Assembly: GCF_000760515.2 (NCBI RefSeq)
Contig: NW_013546178.1
Coordinates: 1 to 64,000 of the forward strand
Origin: Mitosporidium daphniae
Lineage: Eukaryota; Microsporidia
DNA length: 64,000 nt
Direction of reading: 5' to 3'
The translations under genes were made by a program, and so were the position numbers. A model generated the notes under the pieces. That model did not search any database. It was not told the origin of the DNA and saw nothing but the letters and a program-made list of their open reading frames with translations. This document shows positions 51,078 through 62,746 of the stretch, in pieces (the first letter of the stretch is position 1; each line of letters opens with the position of its first letter).

Positions 51078-52767
51078 TCATGCGTACATTCCAAAGCACA
51101 CCAGCAGAAACCAAAAGGTGCCAAAGCAACAATCAGCAATAAGGACGCCCCATGAGGAAAGGAAAGGATTTGACTGCAGGTTCGATACATGGAAGATATA
51201 GCACGTACATAAGAATAGCAGGATAATATTGGGTTTTGGTAAGATATGAGTAAAAAAGATCTTGGGATACGGAAATAGCGATCGGAAATAGCCTGAGAAC
51301 ATGATGAGCTTACAAAGCATCCCAAAGATGGAGCCAAAAATGACCACATCAAAGGGAGATTGCACGAAAAAGGAAAAGACAAAGGTAGCTGCAATCGAGC
51401 AGATCGAGCTCAAAATGTCGAAGCATTGTACTGACAGGCCGATATCTCTACTGGTCACTTTGAGGATGGAGACTGATATTTCTGTCTCAATTGGAATCAG
51501 AATGGCACTGAGTGCCAGCGAGAAAAGAGAGATTCCAAAAAGATGCGAAATCTGCCACAAAGCATCGAAAGATGAACTCTTATTCATGAGCAGGATAGCT
51601 AGTAGGTGGCTTTTAAAAAACGTGCCAAAAACAACCACCCCCAATGCCCAGTATGTTGCCAGCCTTACTCTTGATAATACTTCACGCGCCTCTTGTTTGG
51701 ACAGCTCCGTTACGGAATTGGCACGCGAAAAAGCAGCCTGCTTAATGGCTTCAGAAACGGGTGTGTGGATTAATCTTGAAGGTATGCTGCCGTATTGAGA
51801 TGCGATCGAATAAGATCCTTGGAGCATAGCTACTTTCTCCTGCGTCAAGAAATGATTTTTTGCCGTCAAAAACGAGATGAATATGGATCCTACATTTGCC
51901 AATACGGTAGAAATAAAATTCCTTCTACACTGTTTTAGAGCGTTCAAACAAAGATTGTAAAAAGAGTGATGCCTAGCATCAGGTTCAATACGCTGCACAG
52001 CGACGTCGTTTATTTTGCCGTCAAAAGAGGACAAAGTCTTACTGGGGAAAAGCGCCAGTTTTGTAAATGAATGGTACTTGACCAACAGGAAAAAAGAAAA
52101 GGTCCCCAATAGCTTAGCGATTCCAAAAATGACTAAAGCTGCATTCGAGTTTCCAGGGGTATCAATAAAGGCAGAACCAACGAGCTGAAAGAAAGCTTGC
52201 AAAATCGTTGTAATAGACTCGCACACAACCACGTCATAAAGCCTTCCACTGGCCTTGGCATAAGACAAATCCAGCTCCATAACGACCTCGATTTGTGAGG
52301 CAAGGAAATACATTGCCAAGGCATAAAAAAGAGGCTTGTCAGATATTGAACCCCCAGATAACGGACCCCATGGCTTTTCTCCAGTGATCCAACAAATAGT
52401 AATAAGCCAGAAGACCATCAAAGCAAACGCTGGGATTTTAAGAAGCCGCTTTAACGTCTGCCATAACTCGGGCGAGAGCCGTGCATTTCCCTTAAATTTG
52501 TGGTCATTTATTTGGCTGATAAGAACAGATCTGAACCCCTCCAAACAAAGAGACATTCCGATCGTATATGGAAGGTCCAGCTTGAAAGCAACGATCCCAA
52601 TGATTCCTGCAGATAGCTAAGCAGTTAGAATCACATGGCCATACTTGTCTGAATAAAAAAATATGGATAAAGAAGCTTAGCGATCTAACGATGATTTGTT
52701 GACCCACCAACAGCAAAACGTTACAAGGGGCAAATTTAACCAGATTGTCGTTGCGTTTAGAGCACAT
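51078..52767 (-). CDS. RFT1: RFT1-like oligosaccharide-lipid protein
   Basis: Exons 52767-52645 and 52616-51078 (28-nt intron) give 553 aa. About twelve to fourteen membrane spans. The start fits Rft1: LLLVGQQIIVRSLSFFIHIFLFRQ joined by the splice to LSAGIIGIVAFKL, then CLEGFRSVLI in the place of LSREGFRLAL. KNHFLTQEKVAMLQGSYSIASQYGSI and RVRLATYWALG follow as in the family. Rft1 is an ER protein needed for N-glycan precursor (Man5GlcNAc2-PP-dolichol) handling; a flippase role is debated. Length matches (yeast 574). Confidence 0.88.
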
Positions 52768-52862
52768 GAAGCACAATATCAAAAATTTTAGAGCACATAA
52801 ACATTAAAATTTGGGTTCAATTGAACCCAATTTATTACACAGCACCATGCGGTTGTTTGTTA

Positions 52863-54152
52863 TCAAATGAAATAAGGGATCACTTGCACCAGCAAACAAA
52901 TGGCAATGAATGGGGGAATGGTCCAAACTTCCGGTCTAATGGAGAAGCTCGTCCGACTCTCGTCCTTCAGATATGCATCCTCAGAAATCGGGGCCCAATT
53001 GTTAATACGACCACACATGGACCTCAAATCCGAATTTAACAAGGCCAAGGCATCCATGTGGTTTGCCCTTCTTTCGAAGATACCAGAGTTGGCCACTCTA
53101 AAGTACTCGCGATATGATTTCCATAAATTTGTCTTGGTTTCTTTTGGGATGGCATCAAAACAATCAAGATCCATTGTGGATATTATTCTGAACGGCATTA
53201 GCGGTTTTAGCTCTTCTTGGGCCACATCGCCGGACGAAACATGGGGTAGTTTTTTTGAAAATACCTCCTTGAAAATGCTGCTTGACTTTCCCTCCTTTAA
53301 ATAGCGTTGCAATTGAGAGTCTTCTATAGCCATTGGCTCTCCAACGCCGCCCCACCTATTGGATATATCAAAGAAATTGGAGGGCAAATTTTTACACCTA
53401 TCTGCCCCCGTAAATAGCTTAGAAAGACACTGGGTGGAGGCCACAGAAAGCTTCAAGCAATTACCAAAGTCCGATGGCATCAAAATACAGCAAGAGTCTG
53501 CGTTTTCCTNCCTTGGTAGCACTGAGGAGTACAAGAAATTTGTTCTCACCAAAGTGGTTGGGGAAACTGCCGCCCAATGTGCTAATAGTGCCGAGGGTCG
53601 CTGTTCGACCATTTTTTCCAATAAATAAGGAGTGAGGTGGTTTATCAGTTCCTTTGAAAGGGAGTTGATGCATTGGTCACTCAGCATCCCCATAAGACCG
53701 GCATCGATGATCTGGAAAAATTGAGGGATCGTCATGGACGAACAATCGGTTATTCCGGCAAAGTTTAATGGAGGCACTTGCAATACATTGAGACGACTCA
53801 AGCAAGAACACTTGATACCCTCAGAGGGCACATACTTGTCTTCTGTATCGGCCTTGTCGGCCTCAATTAATTGATGCGGTAAAATGGTCAAAAACGGATA
53901 CGAGGCCAATCGATTTGTGAACAGGTAGCAACAGTATCCTTTCTCGCCAGGCTTTTTAGAGCCGCTGAAAGCCTGAAAATTTTTTGATCCCAAAAGGAAT
54001 GAGCTGGCACAAGCGAACATTGAAGGCGAAGGGCCCTTCTCCGCAACACTTGAGGAAGTCACATTTCCATTGGACACGTTGATGGAAAACACGGTGGTGC
54101 CAAAGAGGCTTAAAAGTAGAATACAAAGGTATATACAAGAACATCGCCCCAT
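52863..54152 (-). CDS. Secreted Cys-containing orphan with C-terminal anchor
   Basis: 429 aa from the ATG at 54152 (the frame is open to 54203 without an upstream ATG). A strong signal peptide (MGRCSCIYLCILLLSLFG) is followed by potential N-glycosylation sites (NVS, NVT). A lumenal domain with scattered Cys (YCCYLF, KCSCLSRL) comes next. The end is hydrophobic (IPPFIAICLLVQVIPYFI) as in a GPI-anchor signal or single membrane span. No domain recognised. It may be a cell-surface or wall protein. One ambiguous base (53510) sits in the middle and does not break the frame. Confidence 0.6.
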   Translation of the reverse strand: MGRCSCIYLCILLLSLFGTTVFSINVSNGNVTSSSVAEKGPSPSMFACASSFLLGSKNFQAFSGSKKPGEKGYCCYLFTNRLASYPFLTILPHQLIEADKADTEDKYVPSEGIKCSCLSRLNVLQVPPLNFAGITDCSSMTIPQFFQIIDAGLMGMLSDQCINSLSKELINHLTPYLLEKMVEQRPSALLAHWAAVSPTTLVRTNFLYSSVLPRXENADSCCILMPSDFGNCLKLSVASTQCLSKLFTGADRCKNLPSNFFDISNRWGGVGEPMAIEDSQLQRYLKEGKSSSIFKEVFSKKLPHVSSGDVAQEELKPLMPFRIISTMDLDCFDAIPKETKTNLWKSYREYFRVANSGIFERRANHMDALALLNSDLRSMCGRINNWAPISEDAYLKDESRTSFSIRPEVWTIPPFIAICLLVQVIPYFI

Positions 54153-54269
54153 GTTTAGCAATATCAGGCCAGTAAAGGCTGCCTTACAATAGCATGAGAC
54201 CAAATAATTTTAATTGGTCGGCCAACATACAAATCCAATGGGATTGATTGCCAAATTTTTAAATGAAAA

Positions 54270-55114
54270 ATGAAACAATTAATCCAGCTATTCTCCAATC
54301 CGCTTATTAAGGTGTGGATATTTTCCCCAGATCTTGCAGATATTTCTGAAAAGATAAGCGACTCAAGGTAAAAATCGCCATATCCTGTTTCCTAGCGACT
54401 CTGAAGCTCTATTCCATACTTTCGCATGGCCGGGTTCAATTCTTCTCTCAGAATATATTGCATCGTTTCCTAAAATATTTATAGGCGCCAGGATATTTGA
54501 GGTTTGGTTTATCATACATAAAAGGTAGCTAAGCGCGGGGATAGCCATTCCCTCAATTGTGGCCCTGAAAATCGGGGCTACCCATGCCATCCTCCACGAA
54601 CGGCCCTCCATTGCTTATGGGGAAATTACTGGCTCAATTATAAAAGCCAATCATATTTTGCGATCTCAAATTAGTACGCTTCAATTTAATTGGGCAGATG
54701 ACAATGATCAAAATTTTGCGCCAAGTATGAGACCGCACCTTATCATTAGTTGAGCAAATCGATTTTGTATTTTGCTCTGACTGCATCTTCCATAAAAAAG
54801 GTATCTCACTAGCTTTCATCAGTTGATATATGCAACATTATCAGAATAATTGCTCGCATATTGTGGACAAATTCAGAGTGCAAAGCCATGCTCGCATATC
54901 ATCATCGAAAGTATGTAGAATCGAAATTTTGAATGATAGTCTATACTGCACCATAAGACCATGGCTTGTTTTTTGGTCTTTAACATGTAGACCTATAGAC
55001 ATACCTTTTGGATGGAAAGAGTCTCTGAAAAAGCATCACATGTCCACCATGCCTTCCTTTGCTCACGAAGCCGACGAAGTCTTTTTATTTTTAATTGAAA
55101 AGGCTAATTCCTAA
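54270..55114 (+). CDS. METTL23-like class I methyltransferase
   Basis: Exons 54270-54367, 54396-54501, 54529-54724, 54750-54800, 54823-54910 and 54940-55114 (introns 28, 27, 25, 22 and 29 nt) give 237 aa. Seen: FAWPGSILLSEYI for the W-P-x-A-x-x-L-A-x-Y motif, then FELSAGIAIPSIVALKIGA for the E-x-G-A-G-x-G-x-x-G SAM-binding loop (Gly replaced by Ser/Ala in part), then VFCSDCIFHKK in the position of the catalytic A-S-D-x-x-Y/F motif. The family methylates protein Arg or Lys. The 22-nt fourth intron is the shortest in a well-supported gene here. SAM binding may be weakened by the changed Gly loop. Confidence 0.75.
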
Positions 55115-55195
55115 ATATTCAAATCAGTAAATTTAAAACATGTGCGCATGTGGAGATTGATCGGCCAGTTTAATTTTACGCACATCCAAATTGTC

Positions 55196-56146
55196 ATGGA
55201 AAGCGACGAATACATGCTAAAATGCGGATTGGCTTCCATGTTAAAGGTACAAGCTGTGTGTAACATTGAGGGCGGTGTCATCATGGATGTTGTCAATGAA
55301 GAGCAGGCAAAGATTGCCGAGGCTGCAGGTGCCTGTGCCGTGATGGCACTGGAAAAGGTGCCGGCAGATATTAGAGCGTCCGGTTTGAAACAACTGCAAT
55401 GCTAAGTTTAGGCGACATTGCCAGAATGGCAGATCCATCAATTATTGAAAAGATTCAAAGCGCAGTGTCCATTCCGGTCATGGCAAAGGTCAGAATTGGG
55501 CACTTTGTGGAGGCAATGATACTGGAGCATTTGAAGGTCGATTTCATCGACGAATCTGAAGTGTTAACCCCGGCAGATCCATTCCTCCACATCGATAAGC
55601 GAGGTTTCAAAATCCCGTTCGTGTGCGGATGCAAAAGCTTAAGAGAAGCATTGAGAAGAATCAATGAAGGAGCTGCCATGATAAGGACAAAGGTTGCAAA
55701 TTTATATGCTGACAACTTAGGGCGATGCCGGAACCGGAAATGTAGAGGAGGCCGTTAGACATGCAAGAATGTTAGCAATCGAGATTCAAGCGCTACGAAA
55801 GGCAATAGATGCCGACTTTTCAGGAAGAGAAAATGAGGCCTATAAAGCCTACTCGAACGAGTTTGGCGTTCACGAGGGCATAATCAGGGAAACCGTGAAA
55901 CTTGGCCGCCTTCCCGTGGTAACATTTGCGGCCGGTGGGATTGCAACGCCTGCAGATGCAGCAATGATGATGCACCTTGGCATGGACGGCGTGTTTGTCG
56001 GATCGGGCATTTTTAAAAGCTCCAATCCGGAGGCGCGAGCAAAGGCAATCGTGTCTGCCGTAGCCAATTACAAGTGTCCCTCTATTTTAAAGGAAGTTTC
56101 GATGGATTTGGGCAATTGCATGAAATCATCTAAAATGAATAATTAA
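55196..56146 (+). CDS. PDX1: Pyridoxal 5'-phosphate synthase subunit PDX1/SNZ
   Basis: Exons 55196-55246, 55271-55382, 55412-55692 and 55721-56146 (introns 24, 29 and 28 nt) give 289 aa (family about 295). Seen: MLKGGVIMDV across intron 1 with the active-site Asp, [30 protein letters not shown] with the Lys that forms the imine with ribose 5-phosphate, and [19 protein letters not shown] across intron 3 with the second catalytic Lys. [19 protein letters not shown] and GVFVGSGIF complete the barrel. With glutaminase PDX2 (not in the window) it makes vitamin B6 de novo in the cytosol. The start may lie a few codons upstream. Confidence 0.95.
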
Positions 56147-56245
56147 AAATAAACGTTGCAAATAAAATACAACTTTGAGGCCGGATAATTCCGGAATTTT
56201 CTTGATCCCTCACGTCTCACACTTCACGCATGAAATATAAGCTAA

Positions 56246-57292
<1,047 letters not shown>

Positions 57293-57319
57293 TAAAATCG
57301 GTTAAATAAAAAAGTTTAT

Positions 57320-59353
57320 TTATTGGGCCTTTTTCCCTCTTCTTGTCCTGGATTTGGAGTCTTCAACCGTGTCCTTTTTAGACTTGGAGTCCTCGTCAGT
57401 TTTGCTTTTTTTGGGCTTGGAGTCCTCGTCAGTTTTGCTTTTTTTGGGCTTGGAATCCTCGTCAGTCTTGCTTTTTTTGGGCTTGGAGTCCTCGATTTTG
57501 CCTTTCTTTGGCGCCGGGGGTCCATCATCCTTTTGCTCTTTTTTTGATTTGGGTGCACTAACTGGTTCTAATTCCATATTCTTCTTTTTGGAACTTTGGG
57601 AATCTTTTTTTTCGCTTTTGGAAGCTGGATTCACCTCATCGGCTCGCCCTTTTTTCTTAGATTCTAGCTTGGCCTCAACTTTCTTTGTCTTTTCGGAGGA
57701 ATCTTCTTTTAATTCAGGCTTTTTTTCCTCCTTTACAACCTCTTTTTTGTCTTTAGCATCTCGCTTTTTAGATGCAGGCTCCTTATTTTGCACAGAAGGC
57801 TTTTCGGCTACTTTTAAAGCTTTCTTTTCCTTGGCCGATGATTTGGCGTCGACTTTGGGTTCCTTCTTGGGCTCGGCCTTGGGTTCCTTTATGGGCTCGG
57901 CCTTGGGTTCCTTTATGGGCTCGGCCTTGGGTTCCTTCTTGGTCTTGGTGGAATCCTTCTTGGACTTATCAGTGGAGCCTTGTTTTCGCTTCTTTGAGGA
58001 AGGCTCTGTTTCGATGTCCATGTCCATTGTTGTTGCAATAATGGGGTTCAACTTTTCCATAACCTTGTGCATGACCTCTTGGTTTGAGAGGGGAGTTGGT
58101 CCACCATCAAAAAACTCCAACCTTTGCTCAACCTGTTGGCGCAGAGCATCTCCAAAGGCAGCGTCAGGAGTATCTGAAAAAGAGTCCAAACGAGATGCAA
58201 TGCTGCATTTGTTTGCCAGAAACCGAGAAATCCGGCCCTTATTTTTGGAAGCGGCTCTTCCAATAAACGTTGAATGGAATATCAGCCCATACTTTGGTGT
58301 CTTTCCGCGCGTCTTTAGCGCCCTAAAAAGAGCCTTTTCAGCACCAAGGATCTGAACCGTAGATGCCGGAAACTTTGCCAAATTTGTCAGGCTTCCGGCA
58401 TGCGAAATCAGCCTGGCGCCGACAGAATCTCCTATCAACGCAGCAAGATTGGGCGCAACCACGTTCATTTTGTTGTGAAGATAGTTTCCCAAAGAGGCCC
58501 GATATTCTGCAAGATCAACAAGCTTGTTAGCAAAGTGGTTGATGTTGACCATGTCGGCCTCGGCAATCTCCATTCCCATGGATATTTTAGAGGCATCGAC
58601 AATCATGTTCGCTAAATTGGTATCATTGACAATGGAGAGCAGCTTTTCAAACATCGAAGGGTCGCTTTGGATGTTCGAGCGCTGGCGAATGAGGAGGGCA
58701 AGCTTTGCATACTGCAAGTTGTCCTGGGCGATTTTGGAAAGCTCCGGAAAATGCCAAGAATACCACTCCTTGATGCGCATGGAAAACAAGTTGATATCTT
58801 TGTCCAGTTGATCGCACAGCGCAATTGCTTGGATTATCATGTTGTCCGACCTGTTCACGTTAAAGGCGACTTTTCCGCCAGAAAATGCATGTCCAAGACC
58901 GAGTTGGGAACGCTTCAAATCTTCTGAAACAATATACTGCGACAGCAATTTGTCCAAATGGCACCTGATGCCACGGACAAGCTCATGGACAAGATCGTCA
59001 GAAACACAATTAATCCCTAGAGTCTGCTTAATGCTGCCAGCAAGAGCCTTATCCGATACGCCGAGAAGAATTCCCGATTTTGAAGATGCGGATTTTTTTG
59101 ACGCCTTGGGAAGAGCCAGCTCAAGGAAAGATTCCAGAGTCTCTGGAACCTCGCCTTCCGCCAAGCTGTTAATATTCTCCAGAGCATGAGCGGCACTTTT
59201 GAAGGGCAAAAACGATGTCAATGTGATTCGCTTACCGAATTTGCTGATATCCAAAACCTCCTTTTGGATTTCTGGAAGATTTTTCCCGATATCCTCGACA
59301 TTATGTGTTTCAAAGAGGGAATATCCTGATGAGGTTTCAAATAAGACGTGCAT
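57320..59353 (-). CDS. NOP56: C/D snoRNP core protein NOP56
   Basis: 677 aa from the ATG at 59353, intronless. NOP5NT at the start (GYSLFETHNVEDIG), then the coiled coil (GLGHAFSGGKVAFNVNR, LDQLDKDINLFSMRIKEWY), then the Nop domain (GARLISHAGSLTNLAKFPAS, GAEKALFRALKTRGKTPKYGLIFHS, GRISRFLANKCSIASR). The last 250 residues are Lys/Glu-rich, with KEPKAEPI and DEDSKPKKSKT repeats. NOP56 with NOP58, fibrillarin and Snu13 methylates rRNA, linking it to the snoRNA in the eIF1 intron. The NOP56-type DNMIIQAIALCDQLD separates it from NOP58. Confidence 0.96.
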   Translation of the reverse strand: MHVLFETSSGYSLFETHNVEDIGKNLPEIQKEVLDISKFGKRITLTSFLPFKSAAHALENINSLAEGEVPETLESFLELALPKASKKSASSKSGILLGVSDKALAGSIKQTLGINCVSDDLVHELVRGIRCHLDKLLSQYIVSEDLKRSQLGLGHAFSGGKVAFNVNRSDNMIIQAIALCDQLDKDINLFSMRIKEWYSWHFPELSKIAQDNLQYAKLALLIRQRSNIQSDPSMFEKLLSIVNDTNLANMIVDASKISMGMEIAEADMVNINHFANKLVDLAEYRASLGNYLHNKMNVVAPNLAALIGDSVGARLISHAGSLTNLAKFPASTVQILGAEKALFRALKTRGKTPKYGLIFHSTFIGRAASKNKGRISRFLANKCSIASRLDSFSDTPDAAFGDALRQQVEQRLEFFDGGPTPLSNQEVMHKVMEKLNPIIATTMDMDIETEPSSKKRKQGSTDKSKKDSTKTKKEPKAEPIKEPKAEPIKEPKAEPKKEPKVDAKSSAKEKKALKVAEKPSVQNKEPASKKRDAKDKKEVVKEEKKPELKEDSSEKTKKVEAKLESKKKGRADEVNPASKSEKKDSQSSKKKNMELEPVSAPKSKKEQKDDGPPAPKKGKIEDSKPKKSKTDEDSKPKKSKTDEDSKPKKSKTDEDSKSKKDTVEDSKSRTRRGKKAQ
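57384..57495 (-). repeat. 33-bp in-frame repeats in the NOP56 tail
   Basis: Three to four near-identical 33-bp units encode DEDSKPKKSKT. A second cluster at 57855-57950 has 24-bp units encoding KEPKAEPI. Both are almost unchanged at third positions, which points to recent unequal exchange. Confidence 0.88.
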
Positions 59354-59435
59354 TTGAAATCGCAAAAAGTAATTCTCAACTTTTTAATTTTATATATTAA
59401 AAGAATTTAAAAGTTCAATACTTTATTGTGGAATT

Positions 59436-59464
59436 GATCCATTAATTAATTAATTAATTGATCC
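59436..59464. promoter_or_regulatory. Palindromic (TTAA) run in NOP56/CCDC124 divergent promoter
   Basis: GATCCATTAATTAATTAATT continues to its own mirror ATTGATCC, 12 bp before the CCDC124 start and 83 bp from the NOP56 start (59353). It resembles the run at 14285-14314 in another divergent promoter. Function inferred. Confidence 0.4.
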
Positions 59465-59475
59465 GTCAAACTTGG

Positions 59476-60141
59476 ATGGCGAAAAAGTTTGGAGAAAACC
59501 AAAAGAAGCAGCAGGGCCGGGAAAATAAGCAAAAGGCCTTGGGTCTCAAACACAAACAAACACTAGATGAGAAAAACAGAAAGGAAGAGGAGTCCTGGAA
59601 ACAAGGTGTCAAGGATACGTCCAAGCAAGAGGCAGAGAGATTGAAGATGGAAGAAAAGAAGGCAAGAAAAAAAGAACGTGAAAGCCTACTTTTGGAAGAA
59701 GAGGTTTTGGAGCTACCAAACACAAGCTTTCGAACTGCTCCAGCAAAAAAAGCCATGGCATCGCCAGCACCAATCAGAAAGGATACTTCGCAAACGGAAT
59801 CTGTGTACTCCGCATCCAGTGTCGATGATGCTCTGGAGCTACTGGCGACCATCAAATCTTCAAGGTCCAGCATTGCTTCTTCCGTGGAGCGACACCCAGA
59901 AAGGAGGATGAAAGCAGCGTTTGCAGCATTCGAAGAGAGGGAGCTCCCGATATTAAAAGCCGAATATCCATATTTCCGACTCTCTCAGCTTCAAGAAATG
60001 CTGAGGAAAAAATTTGCAAAGTCCGATGAAAATCCATTGAACCAACCGCATGTATCATATGAGGCAACCCCTGATGAAGTAAGAAAACTGGCCTCGCAAA
60101 TCCAGGAATCCAAGCTGGATTCGTTCAAGTCAAACCATTAA
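59476..60141 (+). CDS. CCDC124/Lso2 ribosome-dormancy factor
   Basis: 221 aa from the ATG at 59476, intronless. Starts MAKKFGENQKKQQGRENKQ like the ribosome-binding N-terminal helix of CCDC124 and Lso2. A long charged helix follows and then the conserved block RHPERRMKAAFAAFEERELP with LSQLQEMLRKKFAKSDENP. CCDC124 occupies the mRNA path and the tRNA sites of idle 80S ribosomes and helps recovery from starvation. The full-length, animal-like form is present rather than the short yeast Lso2. The 60142-60417 gap behind it shows nothing I can interpret. Confidence 0.9.
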   Translation: MAKKFGENQKKQQGRENKQKALGLKHKQTLDEKNRKEEESWKQGVKDTSKQEAERLKMEEKKARKKERESLLLEEEVLELPNTSFRTAPAKKAMASPAPIRKDTSQTESVYSASSVDDALELLATIKSSRSSIASSVERHPERRMKAAFAAFEERELPILKAEYPYFRLSQLQEMLRKKFAKSDENPLNQPHVSYEATPDEVRKLASQIQESKLDSFKSNH

Positions 60142-60417
60142 TAAACACAGAGTTTTCTTGCATGCAAATGGCGTTTCACGATAATAAACTGTTTCAAGCT
60201 CGGCCGCAAATCGGCCCAAAACACCGTAACGCACCATGGTGGCCCGGAACAAGCAAACACCGAAATACAACGTAAATTTTTTACGCGATATGCGAACTAT
60301 GCGAACTCGAACAAAATTTGTTCATTTGGCGCTGCCATTGGTCCATTTGCTTCTCGATGACCTATCCCAAATCGGCATTTCTATTGCTTTGGCCAACGCA
60401 TTTTATTAATTATCCAG

Positions 60418-62696
60418 ATGAGTCAGCAATCGCAATCTTCATCACTGTACAGGATAACTTTTGTTACTTTTAGATTCACTCGTTGCCAGGTTATACTTGA
60501 ATATTTGAAAAGCCTTCCAGGTTGGAGGGAGGTGTATTACAACCCGCTACCGGAGGCTTTTAAGGAGCAGAAGCCTACAAAGACGCTTTGGGCCCTATTC
60601 AGACAGGGCGGAACCCTATGCTACATACTAAATCTGCTGATGAAAAACGCAATCTCCTACATTGAGCCGTTGAATTTCGAACAGCAATCTCCGGATTTTG
60701 ACTCAAAGTCATGTAAAATGAACGTCTTCAACTTTCTTCAAGCGTGTCAAGAAGATTTTTTTATTCCCTCCGACCAGCTTTTTTCAGTCTCAGAAATTTA
60801 TAAAGACGATAGCACTGTTCTGCTGCGAACAATTAAACTGGTGGAGGGACTCCTAAGTAGGATCGAAGGCGCCACTTGGCTTGCCCCACACGATGCCTCG
60901 TCCGTGCAATTAACTTCTTTTGCTGACACCAAATCCAAAAGGCTATCCTTTATGGTCGATAACGACAATGTATCGCCAACATTGGGTCCAGTTGTTAGCC
61001 CGGAAAGAGCGGAAACATCCAGAACCAGCAATGACAACATACATGCCGACCTACGAAAAAAAGCTGTTCGCGAGCTTCTTGAAACGGAACGAACTTATGT
61101 GAGTCAACTGGATGTGCTTCAGGTAAGACCATAACGCTTCCCTTTTTGCTAGGAATATTTGCAAGAGATCGAGTGCGATAGCGAAAAATCGATAACCCAG
61201 GAGGACATGGACATCATTTTCTGCAATCTGAATGAGCTTGTCGACTTCCAAAGATTCTTCCTTATCGACATGGAGGCCACATTGACAAAGCCTACAGACC
61301 AGCAGCGACTTGGGCAACTGTTCTTATCAACGGTTCCATTGCTAACCGTTAAATTTTAGATTACGCACACGAAAACGTTTGCCTCCTACTACCAATATGT
61401 GGAGAATTTTGAACGGGCAATTGATGCCATAAAAAGGAATGTCGACCAGCTAAAGGTATTTGTCAAATGTGGGGTGTCTTATTGATTTATTAGAAATACG
61501 AAAGCAAGATTTCGCATGGCCAGCTTCAATCGTTCCTAATAAAGCCGATCCAAAGGATATGCAGATATCATATTCTTTTGAAGGAAATCAAAAAACACTC
61601 GGACAAGTCGGCCTTGGAAACGATTAACATTATCAAGGCGTATGATCTGATGAAAAAGATTGCCGATCAAGTTAATGAGGAAAAAAGAAAAGCAGAAAAC
61701 ATACAAGTCATGGAGGAGCTAAGAGGCAGCGTACAGAACTGGGGGGTACCAACTATTTCGCTAATCGCCTTAAATAGATGGGGTATTCCGTTGATAGCTT
61801 TAAGCCTCTCCAGCTTTATGGCACGCTTCCGGTAAAGTTTGACACAAGCACAGAGGAGAAGCAAATGCATGTGTTTGTGTTTGAAAAGGCGTTGTTGCTG
61901 GGAAAGTCTTCCAATAAGCAAGCGGGGGTGTTGAGTTCAAGCAACTTGTCCATCATCGAGTGCATTGAAAAGAACTTTGTCACAAATATTCAAAACGACT
62001 CAAAAGATGGTAAGTCCCATGTGATCCGGTGTAACTTTAGATAATCTCCAATTGAAAATATACTGGCATGCCGAGAAAATACGCTGGCTTTCTCTCTCTT
62101 TCATCAACGAGGAGGTTTTCAAAAAATGGTATCTTTCGTTGATCAGATTGACGAGCCAGCATGATGAGCACCACAAAAGTGTCCAAAATACTTCTGCCGC
62201 CGTTGCCACGGCTGCGGATTTGAAACCCTCAAACAAACTAGCAAGGGAAACTATCAGCCAAGAAAAAGCCACACGTCGGAAATCCAAGTTAAAGAAACTT
62301 TTAGGATCTCCCAACATCAAAAGCTCATCCCAAATCATAACTGATGAGTATTCTCTGGAGGAGAGGGAAACTCCCTCTAGTCGCCTTCCTTCAATTGAAT
62401 CAGTCATGAACCCTCCTCAACAGCGACTGGTCAAGATTATTACATCCACTTTCGCCAAGTTGGCTGTTCTGCCGTCAGATGACGACTTTGAGGTTTTGAA
62501 AGAGTTTCTTTCGTCAGCATTTTCCACCAGTTCCAAGCAATTTTCCATCTTTTACAGAGACAGGCAAAAAGATGCCTTACTGCTCGAATCAGATGCGGAT
62601 CTTGAGCTTGCCTGCAAAGACTGGTTTGAAAGCGACCGGCTTGAGGGTGCATTTCCGCTTATTTTGAAAAGCGACGATGAGGAGCCAAATCGATGA
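60418..62696 (+). CDS. CDC24: CDC24-like Cdc42 exchange factor (CH-DH-PH-PB1)
   Basis: Exons 60418-60446, 60474-61122, 61153-61332, 61360-61455, 61494-61745, 61778-62009 and 62041-62696 (introns 27-38 nt) give 697 aa. A CH-like domain lies at about 15-150 (TKTLWALFRQGGTLCYILNLL). The DH domain spans 225-405 (ELLETERTYVSQLDVLQ, GQLQSFLIKPIQRICRYHIL). The PH domain is at about 405-515 (MHVFVFEKALLLGK). A PB1 domain closes the chain (DADLELACKDWFES). This is the fungal Cdc24 order; it activates Cdc42 at polarity sites and binds Bem1 through PB1. The first, in-frame 27-nt intron is inferred from TTACTTTTAG and gives SLFTRC. Confidence 0.92.
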
Positions 62697-62746
62697 CGAT
62701 GGCCAAGCCGATGACGGCGAACCGAAGCAGTAAATAAAAGACATTT

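Noticed and set aside
57354-58355. Long plus-strand frame (333 codons) opposite NOP56
   Set aside because: It is antisense to the Lys/Glu-rich repeats of NOP56; repeats keep the opposite frame open, and the translation (Leu/Ser/Phe runs) has no family.
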